The translations under genes and the position numbers were made by a program. A stretch of DNA of 58,314 bases from Calycina herbarum. Its lineage: Eukaryota; Ascomycota; Leotiomycetes; Helotiales; Pezizellaceae. The stretch's first letter is position 1. Each line of letters opens with the position of its first letter. The stretch spans positions 1 through 58,314 of the forward strand of contig LLEY01000272.1 of assembly GCA_001414485.1 (NCBI GenBank), given 5' to 3'. A model generated the notes under the pieces. That model did no database searches. It was not told the origin of the DNA and saw only the letters and a list, made by a program, of their open reading frames with translations. Of this stretch, positions 47,250 to 58,011 are shown piece by piece.

Positions 47250-47833
47250 GTATAAGAGTTATGAATCGGCCGAATTTTAAGAGTATTACAAAGCATATAA
47301 TATTATAACTCTTAGACTACCTCCTTACTTATCCTATATAACCTAACCACTTGATATTAGGTGCTTTAGTATATTAAAGCAGGCGTATAATCGGTAGATT
47401 AAGACGTTTATTAAAGCCTATATTAACTATATTATAAAGGTAGAGTTCTTTTTAGCTTTTATAGTAGTATATAAAGAATTAATAACGGTCTAGAACGCTT
47501 AAGCTGGATTCTATAGAGCTGGCCTAGTGCCTTTTAACCTACAAGTAGTACTTTCAAAGCTTGACGTAAGGTTACGGACTCTAACTCCTCTAAGACCCTC
47601 TACTGCTAATTCTAATACTTAGATCTCCTAGACTCTCTCAAACCCTACTGAAGCGCTCTTATAATCGACTCTTGTTTAGAAACGGATTGCCTGTTACTAG
47701 GGGAGCTCGCCGACTCTACTATTTAAGACAGTTGCTGTATTAGCAAAAGGTATAGAGCGAATAGCCTATGAGATAACCTTGTTATCTGCTGAAGTACGTA
47801 CCCTTCGAGCAGCGAATGAAGCCTTAAGCAAAC

Positions 47834-48495
47834 TATAATAATATTAGTATCTAGTATACTTAGACATAAGTGCTTAAGTGTATATAGACCTAAAAGTTAA
47901 GCTTAGTCAGAATACCACGTGACCTCGCGGTTCTGATGTGTCTAGAGCACTCTAGAGCAACGTGTTAAGTTTTATATATTAATTACATATACTTCCGTAT
48001 ACGTATTCCGTTTACGGAAGTAGCGTTTTATAGCGTATTCCGCATACGTATATATAAAGAGTCCTTTGTACACCGCATACGTATTCCGAATGCGTATATA
48101 CAAAGAGTCCTTTATACACCGTATACGTATTCCGAATGCGTATATATAAAGAGTCCTTTATACACCGCATACGTATTCCGAATGCGTATATACAAAGAGT
48201 CCTTTATACACCGTATACGTATTCCGAATACGTATATACAAAGAGGCCTTTGTACACCGTATACGTATTCCGTATACGTATATACAAAAGAGTCCTTTGT
48301 ATATATATGTATATAACTAGGTCCTGAGACGTCTACCTAGGACACATATACATATATATACACATATATATATACACATATACACATATATACATATATA
48401 CATATACACACATATACACATATATACACATATATATACATATAATTTATACTCTTGACTTCTGCCTTCTGCCCTCTTACGTAACTATTTTAACA
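47834..48495 (+). mobile_element. Solo LTR-A copy 3, longest minisatellite
   Basis: 662 bases flanked by CAAAC (47829-47833, 48496-48500), inserted in the P5 transposase frame. About six units of the 46-base minisatellite (about 48030-48297) and a TA/CA microsatellite of about 100 bases explain its length. Confidence 0.92.
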
Positions 48496-48867
48496 CAAAC
48501 GCTGTAGAGCTAAAAAGACTCGTATATGTTAAGGGGGGGCACTTATAGTAGAGGATGTCTAAGATCTTTTAACTTAAAAGGACGTTAACGAGCAAGTACG
48601 ACGCGACTTACGTGTAGAGAGAGGTAATAAGAAGGAGAGGCAATCGTCTAGACGGCGTTGTAGCACTTATAGAAAAGCTAGTTATAATATACGAACTTAT
48701 TAAATAGATGTAGATATGTCTAATTCTTTAGATTCTAAGTAGTTGTAGTTAATTTAATATATTATAGTTAATTTATTAATATTCAAAGTTGAATACTAAG
48801 GAAAAGTGCGCCAGGTCCTAATATACGCCAGGTCCTAATATACGCCAGGTCCTAATAAACCACGTTA

Positions 48868-49089
48868 TATAATAAACCAAAGTATAGATATAGTCAGTTA
48901 CGAGTTAAGCTTGAATTTACCTACTTTTTTTATAATCCGAGCGTTTTACGTACTATAATCGTGCCTAGGAGGCTGTATAGAAAATTAGCTAAATAACTAC
49001 TTATTCGATTAATACTACTATACGTGTAATATTAAGGCTTTTGAAGATATATTCTAATCCTTCTATATATATAGTTCTACTATAGTACC
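48868..49089. other. Spacer between P5 and the Tc1-like gene
   Basis: Probably the left part of the Tc1-like element. I see no clear inverted repeat matching the right side, nor a coding frame. Confidence 0.4.
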
Positions 49090-50128
49090 TTAAATTAATC
49101 CCGATCGTCGCGCTGCGATTAAAATAGCGATTCAAGCCGAGGTAAGGTATAATAACACCAACTTTATAGAGATAGCTAGGGAGTTCAAATATAGTAGCGT
49201 ATCTGTATATAATATTAAATAAGAGCTCTTAGTAGAAGTAGCTCTTGCTCCTTATCCTCGCTATAAAGCTAAACTAGAAACCAGAACCGTCTAGAATACT
49301 ACAGTAGAGACGTTTGTTTAAGAGCTCCTAGCACGAGATAATAAGCTTATAGCAGATAAGGTAGCGGATTATATATACGACGTATTCGATCTTCGGCTCT
49401 CGAAGTAGCAGATTTATAGGATATATAAGAGTATAGGGATATTATATAAGAAGTTAGACTACTTCGTAAGTTAGTAGGATCTTTAATTAATATAAGCGTA
49501 GAGAGATAAATCAGCCGAGTAGGAGGGAAAGAGACTTGTATTCCTTAACAAATCTGCCTCTAATAAGGCCACTAGTACGTAACGATACAGATAGGCGCTA
49601 ATTAGAATAAGAGCGCGCTCTAAGAGGTAATTAAAGCGATCGAGAGTTTGAAGCGTATTACCGGCATATACGCTCGATAGATAGCTATCGCCTATCGTAT
49701 TCTAGGGAGCGATTATAGCCGAGATATTCGAGAAGTAGTTAGAGGAAGATATTCTACTACAGTATAATAGAGCGCCTAGTAATCGAGATATAATTGTAAT
49801 AGATAATTACTCTATCTACTAAAGCCTATAAGTAGTAGAGATATACGAGAAGAGAGAGGTAATAGTAGAGTACTTACTACTATATTATCTTTAATTTAAT
49901 CCTATCGAATCGAGCTTCAAAGACCTTAAGACCTCTATCCGCCGACACTATAAACAAGCGTATATCTCCCCCGATTACAATAGCTTTAAAGGCTTTTTAT
50001 AAGAGCAAATACTATATATAGATAAAGGAGAGAGCGCGAAAAAGAGAGCTAAGAGGCACTTCAAAAATTGCTTTTATAATATTAAATAGATTATATTATA
50101 TATAATTAATTCAAAGGATTACGCCTAA
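49090..50128 (+). pseudogene. Tc1/mariner-like (DDE_3) transposase, RIP-mutated
   Basis: The frame reads NPDRRAAIKIAIQAEV, then an HTH (FIEIAREFKYSSVSVYNIK), ADKVADYIYDVFDLRLSKWQIYRIYKSIGI, a catalytic VIDNYSIYWSLEVV-type block near 49800, and FNPIESSFKDLK near 49900 with the conserved NPIE glutamate. TAG/TAA codons interrupt it. It differs from the pogo transposases in this window by its HTH_29-type N-terminus and NPIE motif. Inverted termini could not be delimited, so the full element is not drawn. Confidence 0.82.
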
Positions 50129-50229
50129 ACTATATTACCTTAAGCCACTTCTCCTCCTATAAATATCCACTCCTCTTATATACTCTCTACCGAGCGTAAC
50201 CGTTCCAAAGGTTACTATCAGAATCAAAG
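50129..50229. other. Short spacer before the Copia element
   Basis: Holds a small palindrome, GTAACC...GGTTAC, near 50197-50216 and ends CAAAG, the expected left target duplication of the Copia insertion, whose partner lies outside the window. Confidence 0.4.
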
Positions 50230-50829
50230 TATAATAATATATTAGTATCTAGTATACTTAGACATAAGTGCTTAAGTGTATATAGACCTAAAAGTTAAGC
50301 TTAGTCAGAATATCACGTGACCTCGTGGTTCTGATGTGTCTAGAGCACTCTAGAGCAACGCGTTAAGTTTTGTATATTAATTATATATACTTCCGTATAC
50401 GTATTCCGTTTACGGAAGTGGCGTTTTGTAGCGTATACCGTATACGTATTCCGTATACGTATATACAAAGAGTCCTTTGTACACCGCATGCGTATTCCGT
50501 ATACGTATATATAAAGAGTCCTTTGTACACCGTATACGTATTCTGTATACGTATATATAAAGAGTCCTTTGTACATCGCATACGTATTCCGAATACGTAT
50601 ATACAAAGAGTCCTTTATACATATGTGTATATAACTAGGTCCTGGGATGTCTACCTAGGACACACACATATATATATACACATATACACACACACATATA
50701 CACACACACACATATACACACACATATACACATATATATATATACACACATATATATACACACACACATATACACATAATTTATACCCTTGACTTCTGCC
50801 TTCTGCTCTCTTACGTGACCATTTTAACA
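50230..50829 (+). repeat. Copia 5' LTR (LTR-A copy 4)
   Basis: 600 bases, starting TATAATAATATATTAG and ending CATTTTAACA, with about four minisatellite units (about 50438-50620), the CCTGGG...CCTAGG hairpin and a long CA/TA tract (about 50662-50778). Confidence 0.9.
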
Positions 50830-50840
50830 TAGTAGTAATG
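50830..50840 (+). promoter_or_regulatory. Putative Copia primer-binding site
   Basis: TAGTAGTAATG directly follows the 5' LTR. Undoing one RIP change gives TGGTAGTAATG, whose first bases fit the complement of the initiator tRNA-Met 3' end (TGGTAGC...). It overlaps the probable gag start at 50838. Confidence 0.45.
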
Positions 50841-52702
50841 CCGACTCTCGACAAAGTTATAATACAGAAGCTTAAAGGCTCTGTCAACTATGAAGTCTAG
50901 GCTATACGTACTAAGGCCTTCCTTACTAAGGAAGGACAACTTAAGTATATTATGTCGTTTATCAAAGGCGATATAAACCGAGACCTTAAGATATTAAGTA
51001 ATATATAATTACTTGTAGAGGATAGGCCTCTTCTATAAATCTAAGATAAACTTAATACTAAAGAGGCTTGGGATATACTTAAGAACCTATATAGCCTTAA
51101 AGGATTCTCATTAGAATTCCTCCTTTGTAGAGAATTCTTTAATACCTTTTTAGATAAATACTCTTCTATAGAAGAATATCTAAATAAGGTTAAATACCTT
51201 AGTAATTAACTTAAAGCTAAGAGTATAGAACTCCCTCGATAAGTAGTTATAGCTTAGGTTCTTAATAACCTAAGCAAGGACTTCGAAAGTATTATATCTA
51301 ATATAATATAATCTCTTTAAAACGATATAGACTCCTATACTATAGAGAATCTATTCTCGAATCTTATAGACGAGTCTAAACGACAAGAGTTTAAGGAAGA
51401 AGAAGTGTTTATAAGCCCTGCTTATAAGAAGGGCTATAAGAGGAAGAAACCTTATAAAGTTATAAAAGGCAGATACTATAACTATTGTAAACAAACTATA
51501 CACCTTATAGACGAGTGCTATTATCTATACCCCTTGAAGGCTCCTAAATACTTTAAGTTTAAGAGAGGAATACTTAGGTCTAGCCCTAAGGAGAATATAA
51601 GAGAAGAGAAGAGCCCTCGAGAGATAAGGGATAATAACGTTGATATTATATTTATAAATCTCGACTATAATAATATATAAATTGCTAATAATAAGGACGA
51701 TGATATTAGTCTAGATAATCTAGACTTTAAGGTAAATAATAACTAGAATCTAAATAACTCTACTAATAAGAGTATAGATACCTATAACCCCTTGTTAAAT
51801 AACGAAAGTACTATTATAAGTATAAATAATAAGATTGAAAAGGTATTTACTACTTACTCTAGCTCTACTATAATAGATAATAAAACTAAATTTATACTAG
51901 ACATAGCTGCTACTAAATATATAATATCTAATAAAGAATATTTTATAGACTATAGAGCTAGTAATAAGTTAGTTAAGTGGGGAGAAGCTAGGACTATTAG
52001 TATTAAGGGAGTTAGTTCTATTTATATTAGGTTTAGAGATAATAATAATAAATGCTTTTTACTTAAGAACTGTTTATATATGCTTGAACTAGGGTATAAT
52101 CTAATTAGTTAAAGTGAACTAATAAACTTATATACTATATTTACCTCTAATAATTATTATATTAAAAATAATAAAATAAATAACCTTATAACTAAGGGAT
52201 ATAAGATAAATAACTTATACTACTTAGATATTATACCTCTAGGATATAATAAAGATAATAACTATATAATACTAAATACTATTAAGAATAAAAATAAAAC
52301 TTATAATATAATAAATAAGTTAACTTTATATAGGAGACTAGGATATATTAGTCTATAAGTATTAAATAAAATTATTAATACTATAAAAGGTTATAATAAT
52401 TTAATCTCTAATAAAGAGATAGATAATAGTATTATTAACTACGAGGTATATCTCCGAGGTAAATTTACTAATAAGATTAATAGATTAATAAGCAGTAGAG
52501 AGTTTACTCTACTGGAAAAGGTTAGTAGCGACCTATGCGGTCCTATTAAGCCTATAACTTATAATAACTATAAGTACTTTATAACCTTCTTATATAAATA
52601 CTCTAGATTCTTAGAAGTTAAATTACTTAAGACTAAGAGCGAGGCCTTTGATGCCTTTAAAGAGTTTAAAAATAGAGAAGAGAATAATATAAATAATAAG
52701 TA
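50838..52702 (+). pseudogene. Copia gag-protease-integrase remnant, part 1
   Basis: Begins MPTLDKVIIQKLKG only 8 bases after the LTR. Gag (AWDILKNLYSLKGFSLEFLL pattern) is followed by a zinc knuckle remnant NYCKQTIHLIDEC near 51480-51520. A Copia-type protease FILDIAATKYI lies near 51890-51930 and the GAG-pre-integrase region near 52320-52460. The integrase core starts at about 52530 (DLCGPIKPITYNNYKYF with RIP changes). In-frame stops are fewer than in the Gypsy copies; open stretches of about 90-106 codons survive. Confidence 0.85.
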
Positions 52703-52704
52703 TA

Positions 52705-54565
52705 ACGTGATCTATCACAGAGCTGCGTATATCACCGAGCTGCGCACTTTTACCGAATTTACTACCCTACTACTTTAATACGCGTTTTCTTCTTCTATAA
52801 TACAAGTCTAAACTTAAGAAGTACGAATTATATTAGCTATTGAAGCTATTCGAACATCTAAATGAAAATTAAGCTGTAGAAACGCTATAAAAATCTACAA
52901 AGTTCCTGAATCTACTCTTCGTCTTAGAATAAACGGCCGACCTTCTCGTAGCGATACTAAACCTAATTGTTTAAAGCTGACGAAATTAGAGGAGGAAACA
53001 ATTATTCGACATATATTCGATCGAGATTCTAGAGGGTTTTCGCCTCGGCTAGCTAATGTAGAAGATATAGCGAATTACCTCTTTAAAGCGTGTAGAGTAA
53101 AACGCGTTAGAAAGTGCTAGGTAGAACGATTCGTAGTTCAACGACTAGAGCTAAAGACGCGTTTTAATCGCGTTTATAACTTTTAAAGAGTCTTATACGA
53201 AGATTCTAAGTTAATTCGCGCGTGGTTTCGACTAGTAGAGAATATATAGGCGAAATATAGTATAGTAGATAGTGATTTCTATAACTTCGACAAGACTAGC
53301 TTTATAATAGGTTAAATCTGTCCTAGAATGGTTGTTACTCGTGCTAATCGACGTAGTAAGAGTAAGGCAGTTTAACTAGGTAATCGAGAATAGGCGACAG
53401 CAATTATTATAATCAATAGCGAAGGTAGGAGTATCCCTCTATTCCTTGTTGTTTAAGACGCTAATCACCTCGCGAATTAGTATTCTGAAACTAGCCTCTC
53501 TTACGATTAGGTTATCAAACCTACGAATAATAGTTAGATAAATAATAAGACAGGTCTAGAATAGTTAAAACACTTCGATAAACATACTACTGCTTAAGCT
53601 AAGGGTCTATATCGTATATTGGTTTTAGATAGATATAAGAGTTACGAATCGGTGGAATTTCAAGAATATTATAAGTCTTATAATATTATAACTCTTGGAT
53701 TACTTCTGTATTCTTCTTATCTAACCTAGCTACTTAATATCGGGTGTTTTACTATCTTTAAGCAGAAGTACGGTCGAGAAATCGAAGGGTTTATAAAAGC
53801 GTATATTAATTATATTACTAAGGTTAAGTTCCTTATAGCCTTTAAACAAGCGTATATTAAGTTAATTACTTCTATAAACGGTTAGGCTAGATTCTACAGG
53901 GCTAGATTAATACCTTTTAACCCTTAAGTAGTTATATCGAAGTTAGATATAAAGTTACGAACTCTAACGCCTACTAGCCCCCTTTCCGTCGAGGCAGACC
54001 CTTAGGTTTCGCAGACCCCTTATAACCCAACGGAAGCTCTTTTGTAAACGACTTTGGTTAGAGATCGTATTACCTATTATTAAGGAAGCTCGCCTACTCC
54101 TCTCTTTTAAACTGTTGCTTCGTTAGCTAAAGGTATAGAGCGTTTAGCTTATAAATTAACTCTTATCAATGCCGAGCTACGTATACTTCGAGTAGCAAAT
54201 GAGGCACTTTCTAAGCGTCGTAGAGCTAAAAAGAATCGTATCCGTCGAGGAGGTGCACTTATTATAGAGGATGTATACGATATTATAGCTTAAGACGAAG
54301 TAAATAAGCAGATACGACGCGATAAGCGCTTTAGAAGGGTAAATCGTAAGGAAGGGATTTCAACTACGTAACGTTATAGCACTTACGGAAAGACTGGTTA
54401 TAATACGCGAACTTGTTAAGAACTTATAGATATATCTAGCTTATTAGAATCCGAAGAGTAATAAGTTTTATCTATTATTATAGTTGATTTATTATATTTT
54501 AAAGTAGTAGAAGTCGGTAAAAGTACGTAGCTCGGTGATATACGCAGCTCGGTAATAGATTATGT
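52705..54565 (+). mobile_element. Pogo/Fot1-like transposon P6, complete length
   Basis: 1861 bases with no insertion. The left end is ACGTGATCTATCACAGAG, the inverted right end ACATAATCTATTACCGAG, each flanked by TA. Two GAGCTGCG iterons, 17 bases apart, lie at each end. The transposase runs on the plus strand: HTH from about 52830, CENP-B-like part near 52980-53170, YNFDKTSFIIG near 53279-53311, LVLDRYKSYE near 53624-53650, a coiled segment near 54140-54230, and a C-terminal YSTYGKTGYNTRTC zinc tail near 54370-54411. It is the best guide to the length of the family; stops are few but present. Confidence 0.9.
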
Positions 54566-54567
54566 TA

Positions 54568-54623
54568 TAAGAATATATAGTACTAATAACGGTATAGAAT
54601 TTATTAATAATAAATTTAATATC
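54568..54623 (+). pseudogene. Copia integrase remnant, part 2
   Basis: A 56-base stretch of Copia between P6 and P7, reading NNGIEFINNKFNI, the RIP form of the integrase catalytic D-x-G-x-E-F strand. Confidence 0.75.
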
Positions 54624-54625
54624 TA

Positions 54626-56993
54626 ACGTATTTCCCGGGTAAGCCGATCACCTAGGTAAGCCGATTACTAAAATACTAAAACGCGACACTTAACTTAAAA
54701 TTAAAATACTACTACTTAATTAAGCCTAACCCTCTAATAAAGAGGGTCGTATTCTTTTAGCTGTCTAAGCCTTTAATTCAGGTTATTTTAAGAGTATACG
54801 AGCTTATGTTAAAGCCTACGACGTGCCTTATATAACCCTCTATAACTGAATATACGGAATCCCTTCGTAACGCGATACTCCTTCTAATACTTAAAGACTT
54901 ACCTCCGAAGAAGAGCGAGCTATCGTACGATATATTCTCGACCTAGACTTACGTGGATTCCCACCTCAGCTAGTAGCTGTTCGAGAAATAGCAGACCTTC
55001 TTCTCTCTAAATACGACACGCCTCTAGTAGGCAAGAATTAGACTTCTACCTTTATTAAACGCTATATAGAGATTAAAACGAAATTTAGCTATAAGTACGA
55101 TTATAAAAGAGCTTAGTACGAAGACTCTATAGTTCTTAGAGACTGGTTTAGGCTTGTACGAAATACAATTACCAAATATAGGGTTATAGAGAAGGATATA
55201 TATAACTTCGACGAAGCTAGGTTTCTTATAGGGGTTATTACAACTGCTAAAGTTGTTACAAGCTTAGAGTTAAGGAATCGTCTAAAGACTGCTTAGCTAG
55301 GAAATAGGGAGTAGGTTTCGATTATATAGGGTATAAACTCGTATAGTTGAGCACTTCCTCCGTTCATCATTTTCAAGAGACAGCACCACCTCTTAGCTTA
55401 GTATAAGGAGTTAGGTCTCCTATAAGATTAAGTAATTACACTAAGTAAGAATAGATAGATAATAAACGAGATTAGATTTAAGTAGATTCAGCACTTTAAT
55501 AAACATATAAAAGGTCGTATAGTTAGGTGATATAGACTCCTTATTCTTAATAGCTACGAGTTATATATTTCAGTTTAATTTTAGTAATACTGTTAGAATA
55601 ATAATATTATCACTCTCTATATACTACCACACTTATCTTATATCCTTCAGCCTCTTAACGTTAGCTGTTTTAGGCCTCTAAAGGCATTGTATAGTAAGCA
55701 GATTAAGAATCTCGTTCGAGTTAGAATCTAGTATATTACTAAGCTTAAGTTCCTTCCTATATTTAAAGAGGCATTTAAAGCTACATTTATAGAACAGAAT
55801 ATCAAGAGTGGATTCCAAGTAACTAGCTTAGTTCTATATAATCCTAAGAACGTGCTTTCTTACCTTGATCTAAGGCTAAAGACACTAACTCCACCCCCTA
55901 TAAACGAGCTAAACTAGACCTCAAAGATGCCATAGAACGCAATAGAGCTTGGATTCCAGACTATATATCTTAAAAACCGTATTATACGACACTAAGATAG
56001 CTCTCTAACATTAATCAACGAGGTATTTAATCAGCTTACTAAGGGAGCTTAAATTATAATATATAGAGCTACTCTTATAAGAGCTGAAATTAAGACACTA
56101 CAAGAGGCAAATCAGCTTAAAAAGAGAAGGGAGAGTGTTAAAATGGTCACGTAAGAGAACAGAAGGCAGAAGGCAGAAGTCAAGGGTATAAATATATATA
56201 TGTATATATATATGTATATGTGTGTGTATGTGTGTGTATGTCCTGGGTAGACGTCCCAGGACCTAGTTATATACACATGTGTACAAAGGACTCTTTTGTA
56301 TATACGTATTCGGAATACGTATACAGTGTACAAAGGCCTCTTTGTATATACGTATTCGGAATACGTATGCGGTGTACAAAGGACTCTTTGTATATACGCA
56401 TTCGGAATACGTATGCGGTGTACAAAGGACTCTTTGTATATACGTATTCGGAATACGTATGCGGTGTACAAAGGACTCTTTGTATATACGTATTCGGAAT
56501 ACGTATGCGGAAGTATATGTAATTAATATACAAAACTTAACGCGTTGCTCTAGAGTGCTCTAGACACATCAGAACCGCGAGATCACGTGGTATTCTAACT
56601 AAGCTTAACTTTTAGGTCTATATACACTTAAGTACTTATGTCTAAGTATACTAGATACTAATATTATTATAGAGAGAAAGCGAAAGAGGCGTATTTACTA
56701 AGGTGGAAGTCTTATAGTTAAGGAAGGCGAGGAAATTATTCAAAGTATTTAAACTTAGTAGGAAGAGGGTGGTAATAATATACAGCGCCAGCGCTTAGAA
56801 GGCAAGCGGCGACGTTGTGGTTTATGTAATCAGGTTAGACATAATGCTCGTATATGCGAGGCACCTTAGGAATCGATTAATATAAGTAGCTAGAGGTTTT
56901 TTAATAGTGTTATTGTAATATATTTAAAGTTGTAGTGTTATCGCGTTTTAGTAATCGGCTTACCTAGGTGATCGGCTTACCCGGGAAATACGT
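54626..56993 (+). mobile_element. Pogo/Fot1-like transposon P7 of a second lineage, with nested solo LTR
   Basis: Ends ACGTATTTCCCGGGTAAG at 54626 and its exact inverse at 56993, TA on both sides; the 48-base termini are identical by eye. Without the LTR it is about 1.83 kb. The transposase on the plus strand is well preserved: ARLTSEEERAIVRYILDLDLRGFPP-like CENP-B part near 54890-54970, YNFDEARFLIGVI near 55201-55239, and LLILNSYELY near 55539-55570, where the usual catalytic Asp is Asn. A CGLCNQ-type zinc tail lies near 56818-56850. Iteron core GGTAAGCCGAT, 17 bases apart. Sequence and ends differ clearly from P1-P6. Confidence 0.9.
56136..56671 (-). mobile_element. Solo LTR-A copy 5 (reverse)
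   Basis: 536 bases flanked by GAGAG (56131-56135, 56672-56676), inserted near the 3' end of the P7 transposase. About five minisatellite units at 56282-56512. It keeps most TG/CA steps, so it is one of the least mutated copies. Confidence 0.93.
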
Positions 56994-56995
56994 TA

Positions 56996-58011
56996 CTTAA
57001 AAGAATATAGAATAATATACTAATTATCCCCTGTCTATATACTAGAATTAAACGGACTAGTAGAAATAATAAATAGAACTATACTTAATAAGGTTAGATG
57101 TCTATTATATAATGCTAATTTACTATTTATATTCTAGGGGGAAGCTATACTAATAGCTACTTATCTATATAATAGAACTCCTTACTCTAAACTAGAGTAT
57201 AAAACGCCTTATAAACTTAAATATAAGTAAGAGCTGTATATAGGTAATATAAAGACCTTTGGCTCTATAGCTTATTATAAAAATAAGTATACTAGTTTAA
57301 AGAAACTAGATAAAAAGGCGAATAAGGCTATACTACTAGGCTTTAATAAAAACTTATATAAAGTATATAATATTATACTTAAAAAACCTCTATAGGTTAG
57401 AGATATATATAATATTGAAAATAAGTTTTTAGATACTAAGTATAACTTAGATAATAATATATCTGATATAGATACTAACCTCTTAGAAGACTATAACGAT
57501 ACTAATATTAAAAACACTAAGCTTAACGCGCTAGATATAAATAAGCTAGATATAGTATATATAAAAAATAAACCTAACGAGGTAGACGTAAATAATATTA
57601 AGAATAATAATCTTAAATATATAGATGATCTAGATAAACTAGTACTAGTAGCTAATATTAATAATAAGCCTACTAGCTATAAAGAAGCTATATCTAATAC
57701 TAATAGTATAGAATAGATTAAAGCTATAGAATTAGAAGTAAATAAACTAGAATCCTAGAAAACTTGGGATCTAGTAGACTTACTTAATAATAGAACCCCT
57801 TTAAAGAGAAAATAGGTATATAAAATAAAGATAGACCTTAATAATAATATAATTAAGTATAAAGTAAGATAGGTAGTTTAAGGCTTTAATTAAATTATAG
57901 GTATAGATTATCTAGAGACCTTTTCTACTATATATAGACCTGAGACTTATAGACTAGTATTCCTACTAGTAGTATTAAATAAATAGAGTCTATATTAATA
58001 TGATATAAAGA
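56996..58011 (+). pseudogene. Copia integrase-RT remnant, part 3
   Basis: Resumes the integrase with SPVYTPELNGLVEIINRTIL and NANLLFIFWGEAILIATYLYNRTP near 57030-57180. The RT follows: YKEAISNTNSIEWIKAIELE near 57678, KWVYKIKIDLNNN (with TAG for Trp) near 57810, DYLETFSTIYRPE near 57908. It stops where the reversed LTR-A enters the RT at 58012. The spliced order proves that one Copia copy spans all three parts. Confidence 0.85.

Larger units (their letters stand above)
39040..48865 (+). mobile_element. Pogo/Fot1-like transposon P5, split by Gypsy-3 and a solo LTR
   Basis: Ends ACGTGGTTTATTAGAACC (39040) and the inverse at 48865, with TA on both sides. Transposase on the plus strand in three pieces: 39150-39967, 47255-47828 and 48501-48760. 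The HTH/CENP-B-like region lies near 39180-39480, the first catalytic Asp in YNFDETGFI near 39614-39646, and LVLDRY just before the Gypsy-3 insertion. A leucine/charged coiled segment (KGIERIAYEITLLSAEVRTLRAANEALSK) precedes the LTR, and a basic tail with a zinc-like end (YRKASYNIRT) follows it. It is less decayed than P4 but carries stops. The left end has two ACCTGGCGTA iterons; the right end has three. Confidence 0.9.

Noticed and set aside
48868..50229. Inverted termini for the Tc1-like element
   Set aside because: No convincing matching inverted repeats or TA duplication could be found by eye, so only the transposase is annotated.
56282..56512. Regularly spaced repeats that could suggest a CRISPR array
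   Set aside because: Units are directly adjacent 46-base repeats with no unique spacers, in a eukaryotic LTR, next to a microsatellite.
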